From Aquiluna sp. KACHI24 (GTDB taxonomy: Bacteria; Actinomycetota; Actinomycetes; Actinomycetales; Microbacteriaceae), in the NCBI RefSeq assembly GCF_025997915.1, contig NZ_AP026677.1:558001-622000 (forward strand): a stretch of 64,000 nt of DNA. The letters are read 5' to 3'. How positions within the stretch are numbered: position 1 is the first letter of the stretch; each line of letters starts with the position of its first letter. Below are positions 46,739-55,160 of the stretch, piece by piece. The notes beneath the pieces are model-generated. The model was not told the origin of the DNA and made no database searches. It was given only the letters and a program-made list of their open reading frames with translations. The position numbers and the translations under genes were made by a program.

Positions 46739-48193
46739 CTAGTTTCCGCCAGCTAGCTTGTCGCGAAGAGCGGCAAGTGACTCATCGTCTGCCAGGGTGC
46801 CCTGGTCAGATGCGGTTCCAGCAGATGCTGCTGGCTCCTGAGCTGGTGCGGCGTCTGGCAAAGCTGCAAGCTGGGCCAAGGTTGCCTTGGCCTGAGCCTT
46901 GTGGCTCTCCCAGCGAGCGTGTGCTTCGGCGTAGTCTGCCTCCCACTTCGCGCGAGCCTCCTCGTAGCCAGCCTTCCACTCGTTGGTTGCTGGGTCGAAG
47001 CCCTCTGGGTAACGGTAGTTACCCTGCTCGTCGTAGTCAGCGCTCATACCGTAAAGCACTGGGTTGAAGTCGTCACCCTCTGGGTTGACTTCCTCAAGAG
47101 CCTGCTTTAGCGATAGCGAGATGCGGCGACGCTCTAGGTCGATGTCGATCAACTTGACGAAGACGTCCTGGTTTACCGAAACGACCTGGTCAGCGTGCTC
47201 GACGTGCTTGGAGGAAAGCTCAGAGATGTGAACTAGACCCTCAATGCCGTCAGCAACGCGAACGAACGCACCGAATGGAACGATCTTGGTGACCTTACCT
47301 GGGATGTACTGACCGATCGCGTGAGTGCGAGCGAACAGCTGCCATGGGTCTTCCTGAGTTGCCTTGAGCGATAGCGATACACGCTCGCGGTCCTGGTCAA
47401 CCTCTAGAACCTCAACGGTAACTTCCTGGCCAACCTCAACTACCTCGCTGGCGTGCTCAATGTGCTTCCAGCTCAGCTCGGAGACGTGTACTAGACCGTC
47501 TACGCCACCAAGGTCGATGAATGCACCGAAGTTGACGATGGAGGAAACCACACCGGTACGAACCTGACCCTTTACAAGGTCGTTCAGGAAGGTGGTGCGG
47601 TTGGCGGTCTGGCTCTGCTCTAGCAAGGCGCGGCGGGAAAGAACAACGTTGTTGCGGTTCTTATCGAGCTCAAGAATCTTGGCCTCAACCTCGGTACCAA
47701 GGTATGGACCAAGGTCACGAACGCGACGAAGCTCAATTAGGGAGGCTGGTAGGAAGCCGCGTAGACCGATGTCCACGATGACACCACCCTTGACAACCTC
47801 GATAACGGTGCCCTTGACAACGCCATCTGCTTCCTTGATGCGCTCGACATCTCCCCAGGCACGCTCGTACTGAGCACGCTTCTTGGAGAGGATTAGGCGG
47901 CCTTCCTTGTCTTCCTTCTGAAGAACAAGAGCCTCGATTGCGTCGCCAACCTTAACGATGTCGTTTGGGTTTGCGTCCTGACGAATTGAAAGCTCGCGGG
48001 AAGGGATTACACCCTCGGTCTTGTAACCGACGTCTAGGAGCACTTCGTCGCGATCAATCTTCACGACGGTGCCGGAGATCAGATCTCCGTCGTTGAAAAA
48101 CTTTAGAGTTTTTTCGACCGCAGCTAGGAAGTCTTCTGCGCTACCGATATCGTTGACTGCTACCTGCTTTGGGGCGGTCGTTTTGTTTGCCAT
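46739..48193 (-). CDS. rpsA: 30S ribosomal protein S1
   Basis: 484 residues from ATG at 48193. Four S1 RNA-binding repeats start near residues 36, 122, 208 and 293; the last two are the best conserved (GVVSSIVNFGAFIDLGGVDG and GKVTKIVPFGAFVRVADGIE). A charged tail of about 115 residues follows, rich in Trp, Glu, Ala and Lys (EARAKWEADYAEAHARWE). It brings mRNA to the ribosome. The 129-base leader contains a chain of small hairpins, and a strong terminator follows the gene. Confidence 0.95.
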   Translation of the reverse strand: MANKTTAPKQVAVNDIGSAEDFLAAVEKTLKFFNDGDLISGTVVKIDRDEVLLDVGYKTEGVIPSRELSIRQDANPNDIVKVGDAIEALVLQKEDKEGRLILSKKRAQYERAWGDVERIKEADGVVKGTVIEVVKGGVIVDIGLRGFLPASLIELRRVRDLGPYLGTEVEAKILELDKNRNNVVLSRRALLEQSQTANRTTFLNDLVKGQVRTGVVSSIVNFGAFIDLGGVDGLVHVSELSWKHIEHASEVVEVGQEVTVEVLEVDQDRERVSLSLKATQEDPWQLFARTHAIGQYIPGKVTKIVPFGAFVRVADGIEGLVHISELSSKHVEHADQVVSVNQDVFVKLIDIDLERRRISLSLKQALEEVNPEGDDFNPVLYGMSADYDEQGNYRYPEGFDPATNEWKAGYEEARAKWEADYAEAHARWESHKAQAKATLAQLAALPDAAPAQEPAASAGTASDQGTLADDESLAALRDKLAGGN

Positions 48194-48322
48194 ATTTGTG
48201 GGTACTCCACTTTGTTTTACTCGGGTCAAGACAGACCAGAATCAAAAATTGATTCTTGGTTGTCCAGACAGAACGGACAGGGATTGGTGCCAAAAAGCAC
48301 CTCGCAAAGCTTAGCGCTTTAT
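48194..48322 (-). promoter_or_regulatory. rpsA leader with a chain of hairpins
   Basis: Between the polA stop and the rpsA ATG there are consecutive inverted repeats: GGTGC/GCACC (48286-48301), TGTCC/GGACA (48261-48279), AGAATCAA/TTGATTCT (48238-48256), GGTC/GACC (48224-48237), and GTGG/CCAC (48198-48210) around the GGAG ribosome site. No clear polA terminator with a U tail was seen. A promoter is expected here, but its -35/-10 were not fixed. Confidence 0.5.
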
Positions 48323-51010
48323 CTAGTGACCCGCCAGCTCCCAGTTCGAGCCGATTCCAACGTGAACCTCGAGCGGAACCGAGAGCGTCGCGACGTTTTT
48401 CATTTTTTCAAGCGCGATGTTCTTAAGTTGTTCCAACTCCCCAGGCGCCACGGCGAAAACTAACTCATCGTGAACCTGCAGTAGCAGTTGAGATTTCAAG
48501 CCCTGCGCCGTCATCTCGTCATGAACTGCAATCATGGCCAATTTCATGATGTCAGCTGCTGTTCCCTGAATTGGAGCGTTTAGCGCGGCACGCCTGGCGT
48601 TCTCGCGAATCTGGAAAATCTTTGAGTTCAAATCACTGAAGGGTCTGCGACGACCATAAACAGTTGTCGTGTAACCGAGGTTCTTGGCCTTTGAAACAAC
48701 CTGATCCAGGTAGGTCTTGACTCCTCCAAATCGAGCAAAGTAGTCAGCCATCAGCTGCTTCGCCTCTGCATTTGTGATTCTCAGCTGGCGAGCGAGACCA
48801 TACTCACTGAGTCCATAAACCAGTCCGTAGCTCATGGCTTTTACCTTGGAACGCATCGCCGAGTCCACGGCGGATGGCTCCACGCCATAGATTCGTGCTC
48901 CCACAAAGTTGTGGAGGTCCTCACCTGCATTGAAAGCTTCGATTAGGCCGGCATCTTCGCTCAGGTGGGCCATGATTCGCATCTCAATCTGGGAGTAGTC
49001 AGCGGTCAGCAGTGTCTCAAAGCCCTCTCCGGCGATAAAGGCACTGCGCAAGCGTTGACCGCGCTGAGTCTTGATTGGGATGTTTTGTAGATTTGGATTC
49101 TCGCTAGAGAGACGGCCGGTAGCAGTGCCAATCTGGCTATAGCTGGTGTGAATTCGACCATCTTGCTCCACTGCCTTGACCAGGGTTTCGGTCATCTGTC
49201 GCAGCTTGGTGGAGTCGCGGTGCTCAAGGAGCTTTGCGAGAAACGGATGCTCGGTCTGCTCGTAGAGGGTTTGAAGAGCTTCGGCATTTGTGGAGTAGCC
49301 GGTCTTCACCGAGCGGGTGCCCTGCATGCCTAGCTCTTCAAAAAGCACGGTTTGAAGCTGCTTCGGGCTTGCCAGGTTTACCTCGTGCCCGATGATCTCG
49401 TATGCAGCCCTGGCAATTTGCTCAACTTCATCCGTGAGTTCGTTGAATTGCTCGCTGAGAACTTCCTTGTTCACCGCAATTCCGCGGATCTCCATTGCCG
49501 ACAGCACTTCAGAGGTCGGTAGCTCTATGTCTCGATAGACCCCGTGCTGGCCCTGCGCCTCAAGTTCTGGGGTCAACGCTGTCACCAGGACTTTGCTAAT
49601 CCAAGCATCGATGCTCGGATCTGAATCAGCGAGCAACTGATTGGGGTCCTGTCTTTCAACGTCTATCCCACAATAGGTCCGAATCAAAGAATCCGGATTC
49701 AGATCTTTACTAGTCGGGTCAAGCAGGTAGGCGATTAGCAGCGGATCATCACTTGGGACACCGAGTGAAATTCCCAGAGCTGCAAGCTTGCGCTTCACTC
49801 CCTTGAAATCCCAGATGGCGAAACCACCCTTTTGCAGCATGGCAATAATTCCCTGCGGGTCTTTGCCATCCCATACGAATCGCTCTGTGACGGTGGCAGC
49901 GCCTAGGCCAACTAGGCCCTCTGCAATTTCGAGGGAGATTGCGACGGTTGCTGGATCCAGCGCTGCGAGCTGAGCAGAGGTCAGGGTCTTGATGTCGGGG
50001 GCAGAGGTTGGAAGCGATGCAACGACTTCACTGAGTCCGGTCGATTCTGGTTGCGGTGTCAATGCCTCAACTGTCTTTTCGGGTTCGATTTTTGCGCTGA
50101 TCACTCGGTGCTGAGAACCGTTCGCCCCCCGCATTGAGAGCACCTTCGTTGTCAGGGTTCGGAAGCTCAGTTTTGCGAACACCTCTTTGACGGCATGCTC
50201 ATCAACCGGTCCGAGAGCTAAGTCGTCCATAGTGAAATCGAATTCCAGATCCCTGAGCAGGTGGTTTAGGCGACGATTTCGAATCGCCAATTCCTTGTGC
50301 TCACGCAGCGATTCGCCAACTTTGCCTGGGATCCTCTCCGCGTTGTCCAAAATTGCTCCGAGAGAGCCAAACTCCTGGATCCACTTGGCAGCGGTCTTCG
50401 GACCCACGCCCGGAATGCCCTTGAGGTTATCGCTGGTCTCCCCCACCAATGCTGCGAGCTCTGGGTATTGAACCGCGTGGACACCGTACTTCTCTAAAAC
50501 CGCAGCATCGTCCATCTTTTGCAGGTTCAGCACACCCTTGACCGGGTAGAGAATCTTGGTCTTCTCGGTAATCAGCTGGAAGGTGTCTCGGTCTCCTGAA
50601 ACAATCAAAACCTCGTAACCCTTTGATTCGCCGATGTTTGCCAGGGAGGCAATCAAATCGTCTGCCTCGAACATCTCTCTCGAAACGGAGGTGATGCGCA
50701 TTGCGGTCAGGGCTTCAACAAGCAGCTCGGTCTGACCGATGAACTCTGGCGGGGTCTCTCCTCGAGTCCCCTTGTACTCAGGGAGCTCTTTGGTTCTAAA
50801 GCTTTCTCTCGAGACATCGAAAGCGACGCAAAGGTGTGTGGGTTTGTGCTGCTCCAAGATGGTGAGCAGCATCGAGATGAAGCCGTGAATTGCGTTGGTG
50901 TGCTGACCTTGGGAGTTTTTGAAGTTCTCTGGGTTCAGAGCGTAAAAGGCTCGAAACGCCAGCGAGTGACCATCGATTAGCAGAAGGGTAGGCTTTTGCT
51001 CTGGCGTCAT
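48323..51010 (-). CDS. polA: DNA polymerase I
   Basis: 895 residues from ATG at 51010; an upstream open extension to 51193 overlaps the divergent thioesterase gene. The 5'-3' exonuclease domain (about 1-290) starts TLLLIDGHSLAFRAFY. The central 3'-5' exonuclease domain lacks the catalytic acids (VAISLEI where DxE is expected), so proofreading is probably lost, as in many actinobacteria. Polymerase motifs are DYSQIEMRI (A), RSKVKAMSYGLVYG (B) and QVHDELV (C). It fills gaps left by excision repair and removes RNA primers. Confidence 0.96.
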   Translation of the reverse strand: MTPEQKPTLLLIDGHSLAFRAFYALNPENFKNSQGQHTNAIHGFISMLLTILEQHKPTHLCVAFDVSRESFRTKELPEYKGTRGETPPEFIGQTELLVEALTAMRITSVSREMFEADDLIASLANIGESKGYEVLIVSGDRDTFQLITEKTKILYPVKGVLNLQKMDDAAVLEKYGVHAVQYPELAALVGETSDNLKGIPGVGPKTAAKWIQEFGSLGAILDNAERIPGKVGESLREHKELAIRNRRLNHLLRDLEFDFTMDDLALGPVDEHAVKEVFAKLSFRTLTTKVLSMRGANGSQHRVISAKIEPEKTVEALTPQPESTGLSEVVASLPTSAPDIKTLTSAQLAALDPATVAISLEIAEGLVGLGAATVTERFVWDGKDPQGIIAMLQKGGFAIWDFKGVKRKLAALGISLGVPSDDPLLIAYLLDPTSKDLNPDSLIRTYCGIDVERQDPNQLLADSDPSIDAWISKVLVTALTPELEAQGQHGVYRDIELPTSEVLSAMEIRGIAVNKEVLSEQFNELTDEVEQIARAAYEIIGHEVNLASPKQLQTVLFEELGMQGTRSVKTGYSTNAEALQTLYEQTEHPFLAKLLEHRDSTKLRQMTETLVKAVEQDGRIHTSYSQIGTATGRLSSENPNLQNIPIKTQRGQRLRSAFIAGEGFETLLTADYSQIEMRIMAHLSEDAGLIEAFNAGEDLHNFVGARIYGVEPSAVDSAMRSKVKAMSYGLVYGLSEYGLARQLRITNAEAKQLMADYFARFGGVKTYLDQVVSKAKNLGYTTTVYGRRRPFSDLNSKIFQIRENARRAALNAPIQGTAADIMKLAMIAVHDEMTAQGLKSQLLLQVHDELVFAVAPGELEQLKNIALEKMKNVATLSVPLEVHVGIGSNWELAGH

Positions 51011-51044
51011 GCCCGTAAGCCTACTTCGCCGAAAGGTTGAATCA

Positions 51045-51473
51045 ATGAGCGAAAACGAGATTGTCACAAGCGATAAAGCACTTGAAGTTATGAAGCTTCG
51101 TGGCCTTGGCGCGCTTGCGGAAAAGATGGGCATCGAGCTCATTGAACTGTCTGCGGAGCGAGCGGTTGCGAAGATGCCGGTTAGTGGAAACACTCAGCCA
51201 TTGGGGCTACTTCACGGGGGTGCTCATGTTGTTTTGGCTGAGAGTCTCGGTTCCTTTGCCGCCAATGTTCACGCTCACCCCTGGGGCTATGCCGTCGGAA
51301 TTGAACTAAATGCTTCACACCACTCCTCGATCAAAGAGGGTTTTGTGATTGGCACCTGCACCGCCGTGAAGCTAGGCAAGAGTCTCACCACCCACGAGGT
51401 GAAAATGACCGATGAGCAGGGGAATTTGCTCTCCACCGTGAGAATCACGAATTTCATCAGGCCCAAGGCCTGA
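51045..51473 (+). CDS. Hotdog-fold thioesterase (PaaI family)
   Basis: 142 residues from ATG at 51045 with GAAAGG eight bases upstream. Hotdog core motifs are LGLLHGGAHVVLAESLGSFAA near 55-75 and GIELNASHHSSIKEG near 87. The likely catalytic acidic residue is the Glu in LAESLG. It should cleave an acyl-CoA; menaquinone precursor DHNA-CoA or phenylacetyl-CoA derivatives are family substrates, but the true one is not known. It is divergent from polA across 34 bases and converges on the ANTAR regulator gene. Confidence 0.85.
   Translation: MSENEIVTSDKALEVMKLRGLGALAEKMGIELIELSAERAVAKMPVSGNTQPLGLLHGGAHVVLAESLGSFAANVHAHPWGYAVGIELNASHHSSIKEGFVIGTCTAVKLGKSLTTHEVKMTDEQGNLLSTVRITNFIRPKA
51457..51473. 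terminator. Short hairpin at the thioesterase 3' end
   Basis: A perfect 7-bp stem TCAGGCC/GGCCTGA with loop CAA closes exactly on the thioesterase stop codon. Neither side has a T run, so it is at best a weak terminator or an mRNA-end stabiliser between two convergent genes. Confidence 0.3.
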
Positions 51474-51479
51474 GGTCGG

Positions 51480-52058
51480 CTACTTATCGCTGAGCTGATC
51501 GATTACAGCCTTGGCAACCTGTGCCATTGTGAGTCTGCGATCCATCGAAGCCTTTTGAATCCAACGGAATGCGTCTGGTTCGCTGAGCTTCATCTTCGCC
51601 TGCAGTAGCCCTTTTGCTCGATCCATGAGCTTTCTGGTCTCAAGGCGGTCACTAAGGTCGGCAATTTCGTTTTCAAGAGAAACCAATTCCTCGTGCCTAG
51701 AGAGAGCAATTTGAATTGCTGGAAGAAGATCACTGGGCTTGAATGGCTTGGTCACATACGCCATAGCACCCGCCTCAGCCGCCCTAGAGACTAGCTCGGC
51801 ATCGCTAAAGGCGGTTAAGAGAACAACCGGAATCTTGAGCTCGGCAATCTTTTCGGCAGCGCTGATTCCGTCGAGTCTGGGCATCTTCACATCCATAACC
51901 ACAAGATCAGGATCGTGCTCGGTGGCGAGTGCAATAGCCTCTTCACCGTCAGAGGCTTGACCAACAACAACCAGGCCAGCTTCTTCCAGCGAGGAAACGA
52001 CATCCATGCGGATCAGACCCTCGTCCTCCGCAACAACCACCTTTAAGCCTTCGAGCAT
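51480..52058 (-). CDS. pdtaR: ANTAR-domain response regulator (PdtaR-like)
   Basis: 192 residues from ATG at 52058; the longer upstream frame would run through the tRNA-Leu gene. The receiver domain (about 1-120) has the acidic pair EDE near 10, the phospho-acceptor Asp in VVMDVKMPRLDG near 55, and VTKPF with its Lys near 105. The ANTAR RNA-binding domain (about 130-190) reads LETRKLMDRAKGLLQAK. PdtaR of M. tuberculosis works by binding RNA antiterminator hairpins. No sensor kinase gene is adjacent. It lies near polA and pyk, as in mycobacteria. Confidence 0.9.
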   Translation of the reverse strand: MLEGLKVVVAEDEGLIRMDVVSSLEEAGLVVVGQASDGEEAIALATEHDPDLVVMDVKMPRLDGISAAEKIAELKIPVVLLTAFSDAELVSRAAEAGAMAYVTKPFKPSDLLPAIQIALSRHEELVSLENEIADLSDRLETRKLMDRAKGLLQAKMKLSEPDAFRWIQKASMDRRLTMAQVAKAVIDQLSDK

Positions 52059-52110
52059 GCAGACAACTTTAGCTCTTGTATTTTCAAATCCACTAGACTT
52101 TTGAATCGTT

Positions 52111-52192
52111 GCCGGGATGGCGGAATGGTAGACGCGACGCACTCAAAATGCGTTGTCCCCTGGGCGTGCGGGTTCGAGTCCCGCTCCCGGCA
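52111..52192 (+). tRNA. tRNA-Leu (anticodon CAA)
   Basis: Acceptor stem GCCGGGA/TCCCGGC, anticodon stem ACGCA/TGCGT and loop CTCAAAA give anticodon CAA, reading TTG. A long class II variable arm and T-arm GCGGGTTCGAGTCCCGC are present. The gene ends at the discriminator A; CCA is not encoded, unlike in the tRNA-Leu at 5818. A strong terminator follows. Confidence 0.94.
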
Positions 52193-52193
52193 C

Positions 52194-52233
52194 AAAAAAA
52201 TGGCGGTGGGTTCTCCCACCGCCATTTATTTTT
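52194..52233. terminator. Bidirectional terminator between tRNA-Leu and pyk
   Basis: A 13-bp stem AAATGGCGGTGGG/CCCACCGCCATTT with loop TTCT is flanked by A7 on the left and ATTTTT on the right. It ends the tRNA transcript on the plus strand and the pyk transcript on the minus strand. Confidence 0.92.
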
Positions 52234-52235
52234 GA

Positions 52236-53678
52236 CTAGTTTGCGTAGCCAGGTGCAGCCATGTGGACTGCATCGCCAACTCGGTGAACCCTGAGTGAGT
52301 TGGTCGAACCTGGGATTCCCGGAGGGCTTCCGGCCACGATTACGACTTCATCGCCAACTCGGCACTTGCCGCTGGCCATGACAATCTCGTCCACCTGCTT
52401 GATCATGTCATCGGTGTGCTTTACCTTCTCGGCCAAGAAGGTGGTAGCTCCCCAGACTAGGGCCAGCTTGCGACGCACCTCTTCGTTAGGGGTGAAGGCA
52501 AGCACTGGTACTCGTGAGCGAAGGCGAGATACGCGACGCAGGGTGTCACCGGACTCGGTGAAGACACAGACGTACTTGGAGCCAAGAAGTTCAGCGATTT
52601 CCATAGCGGCGCGAACCACAGCACCCGAGTGAGTGTGGGGCTTGGTGCCAAGCTCAGGAATTCGCTCTAGGCCATTCTCCTCAGTCGACTCGATGATCTT
52701 TGCCATTACCTTCACGGTCTCAACTGGGAACTCACCAACTGAGGTCTCGCCGGAAAGCATCAATGCATCCGCACCATCTAGTACTGCGTTTGCAACGTCT
52801 GAAGTCTCAGCACGAGTTGGTCTAGATGCACTGATCATGCTCTCAAGCATCTGGGTGGCTACGATGACCGGCTTTGCCCAACGACGGGAAAGCTCGACAG
52901 CGCGCTTCTGAACCAGTGGTACCTGCTCAAGCGGTAGCTCAACTCCCAGGTCACCACGAGCAACCATGACACCGTCAAAGGCATCGATGATCTCCTCTAG
53001 GGCAGCAACAGCCTGAGGCTTCTCAATCTTGGCAATCACTGGGACAAAGCGGCCCTCTTCAGCCATGATCTCGTGGACACGGACAATGTCCTTGGCATTA
53101 CGAACAAAGCTCAGGGCGATCATGTCTGCGCCAAGCTTTAGCGCCCAGCGAAGATCGTCCTCGTCCTTCTCGCTCAAAGCTGGAACGTTGACTGCAACAC
53201 CCGGCAGGTTGATGCCCTTGTTGTTTGAAACTGGGCCTGCTACCTCCACAACGGTGGTGACGGTTCTAGCGTCAACCGCAGTAGCACGAAGGCCGATGCG
53301 ACCATCGTCAATTAGTAGTTGGTCTCCAGGGCGAACATCACCAGGCAGACCCTTATAGGTCGTGGAGCAGATGCTTACATCACCCGGTACATCATCAATG
53401 GTGATCTTGAAGGTTGCGCCCTCTTCGAGGATTACCTTGTCTTCGGCGAACCTGCCTAGGCGAATCTTTGGACCCTGCAGGTCGACCAGGATAGCCACCG
53501 GCTTTTGAACGTCCTCTGCTGCCTTTCGGATGGTCTTGTAGACCCCTTCGTGAACCTCGTGGCTGCCGTGGCTTAGGTTCATGCGGGCGACATCGACACC
53601 AGCTTCGATGATGGCCCTTGCCTTGTCATAATCAGCAACAGCGGGGCCGAATGTGGCCACAATTTTGGCGCGTCTCAT
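52236..53678 (-). CDS. pyk: Pyruvate kinase
   Basis: 480 residues. The N-terminus is RRAKIVATFGP and the substrate region is ARMNLSHGSHEVH near 31-43. The metal and phosphoenolpyruvate signature IAKIEKPQAVAALEEIIDAFDG starts near 217 (given as IAKIEKPQAV and IIDAFDG), with MVARGDLGVELP near 240. The C-terminal allosteric domain spans about 350-480. It makes pyruvate and ATP in the last step of glycolysis. It lies 24 bases after gltD and before a strong terminator. Confidence 0.96.
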   Translation of the reverse strand: MRRAKIVATFGPAVADYDKARAIIEAGVDVARMNLSHGSHEVHEGVYKTIRKAAEDVQKPVAILVDLQGPKIRLGRFAEDKVILEEGATFKITIDDVPGDVSICSTTYKGLPGDVRPGDQLLIDDGRIGLRATAVDARTVTTVVEVAGPVSNNKGINLPGVAVNVPALSEKDEDDLRWALKLGADMIALSFVRNAKDIVRVHEIMAEEGRFVPVIAKIEKPQAVAALEEIIDAFDGVMVARGDLGVELPLEQVPLVQKRAVELSRRWAKPVIVATQMLESMISASRPTRAETSDVANAVLDGADALMLSGETSVGEFPVETVKVMAKIIESTEENGLERIPELGTKPHTHSGAVVRAAMEIAELLGSKYVCVFTESGDTLRRVSRLRSRVPVLAFTPNEEVRRKLALVWGATTFLAEKVKHTDDMIKQVDEIVMASGKCRVGDEVVIVAGSPPGIPGSTNSLRVHRVGDAVHMAAPGYAN

Positions 53679-53702
53679 TTAGTAACTACTACCTTCTTTG
53701 GA

Positions 53703-55160
53703 CTAGCTGTAGACCGAGATTGGTCTATCAGTTGGCTTCACAGGGAATGGAAGCTCTGTCTCACCTTCGAGATATTCGTCAATCGCACTGGCTGCAGCTC
53801 GACCCTCAGCAATCGCCCAAACAATCAGGCTCTGCCCACGGCCGGCATCTCCGGCGACAAACAAACCATCGGCAACTTCGTACCGATTTCCTCGAGCAAC
53901 ATTACCCCTCGAATCAAGTGGAGTTTGTAACTGCGAGGTTAAGATTTCGGTTTCGGGTCCCGCGAATCCCAAAGCTAAGAAAACCAGGTCCGCCCGAATG
54001 ACGCGCTCTGTGCCTGCTTTAGGAACACGCTTGCCGTCGACAAACTCGGTGTCTGCAACCTTGACTCCAGTTAGCTTGCCGTTCTCCCCCACAAACTCAA
54101 CCGTGGAGTGAAGGTAAAGACGCTCACCAAACTCTTCGTGCGCGCTGGCAACCTCAAACAGGTTCGGTACCGATGGCCATGGCTGATCTTCTGGTCTGGT
54201 TGCCGGAGGCTGCTTACCGATGGCGAGTGTGGTCACACTCAATGCGCCCTGACGCGTGGCAGTACCTAGACAGTCGGCTCCAGTGTCGCCACCACCAAGA
54301 ATCACAACGTGCTTGCCGTGTGCATTGATCTGGCTCGCAAGGCGATCTCCAGCAACTGCCTTGTTGGCCTGAGTCAGGTACTCCATAGCAAAGTGAACGC
54401 CTTCAAGCTCTCGACCAGGCACAGTTATGTCTCTTGGCACCATCGCACCGGTTGCTATCAAAACCGCGTCATAACGCTTTCTAAGCTCTTCCCAGCTGAT
54501 GTCGACACCGACATTCACACCGGTGCGGAATCTGGTTCCCTCCGCCTCCATTTGGAAGACACGGCGGTCAATGTGGTGCTTCTCCATCTTGAAATCTGGA
54601 ATCCCGTATCGCAGCAGACCACCAATGCGGTCATCACGTTCGTAGACAGCTACAGTGTGGCCAGCTCGAGTTAGCTGCTGAGCAGCAGCCAATCCCGCAG
54701 GACCCGAACCTACGACAGCAATAGTCTTGCCAGTTAAGCGCTCTGGGATGTTTGGCATCACGAATCCAGCATCGAAGGCATCGTCGATGATCGACACCTC
54801 GATTTCCTTGATGGTAACCGCAGGCTGGTTGATTCCCAGCACGCAGGCACTCTCACAAGGAGCCGGACACAGTCTTCCGGTGAACTCAGGGAAGTTGTTA
54901 GTTGCGTGCAGTCGATCGATTGCCTCGCGGTTGCGACCGCGGTGGGTTAGGTCGTTCCACTCTGGAATCAGGTTTCCCAGCGGGCAACCCTGGTGACAGA
55001 ACGGAATGCCGCAGTCCATACAACGACTCGCCTGGCGCTTGACGACTTCGCCGTTTCGCTCGGCGTAGACCTCTTTCCAGTCCTTGATACGAACCGAGAC
55101 GGGGCGACGCGTCGCAGTCTCACGCTCGGTGATCTTGATAAATCCCCTTGGATCAGCCAC
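53703..55160 (-). CDS. gltD: Glutamate synthase (NADPH) small subunit
   Basis: 485 residues from GTG at 55160. Two 4Fe-4S cysteine sets are near the N-terminus ([17 protein letters not shown] near 42-58 and [12 protein letters not shown] near 96-107). The FAD site is [15 protein letters not shown] near 150. The NADPH site is [14 protein letters not shown] near 287. It feeds electrons from NADPH to GltB. The start overlaps the gltB end by eight bases (GTGGCTGA), giving stoichiometric expression. Confidence 0.96.
   Translation of the reverse strand: MADPRGFIKITERETATRRPVSVRIKDWKEVYAERNGEVVKRQASRCMDCGIPFCHQGCPLGNLIPEWNDLTHRGRNREAIDRLHATNNFPEFTGRLCPAPCESACVLGINQPAVTIKEIEVSIIDDAFDAGFVMPNIPERLTGKTIAVVGSGPAGLAAAQQLTRAGHTVAVYERDDRIGGLLRYGIPDFKMEKHHIDRRVFQMEAEGTRFRTGVNVGVDISWEELRKRYDAVLIATGAMVPRDITVPGRELEGVHFAMEYLTQANKAVAGDRLASQINAHGKHVVILGGGDTGADCLGTATRQGALSVTTLAIGKQPPATRPEDQPWPSVPNLFEVASAHEEFGERLYLHSTVEFVGENGKLTGVKVADTEFVDGKRVPKAGTERVIRADLVFLALGFAGPETEILTSQLQTPLDSRGNVARGNRYEVADGLFVAGDAGRGQSLIVWAIAEGRAAASAIDEYLEGETELPFPVKPTDRPISVYS

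Noticed and set aside
51011-51193. 61-residue upstream extension of polA
   Set aside because: It overlaps the divergent thioesterase start, and polA homologues begin at the TLLLIDGHS segment just after ATG 51010.
52059-52142. 28-residue upstream extension of the ANTAR regulator
   Set aside because: It would pass through the first 32 bases of tRNA-Leu(CAA); ATG at 52058 gives the expected receiver domain start.
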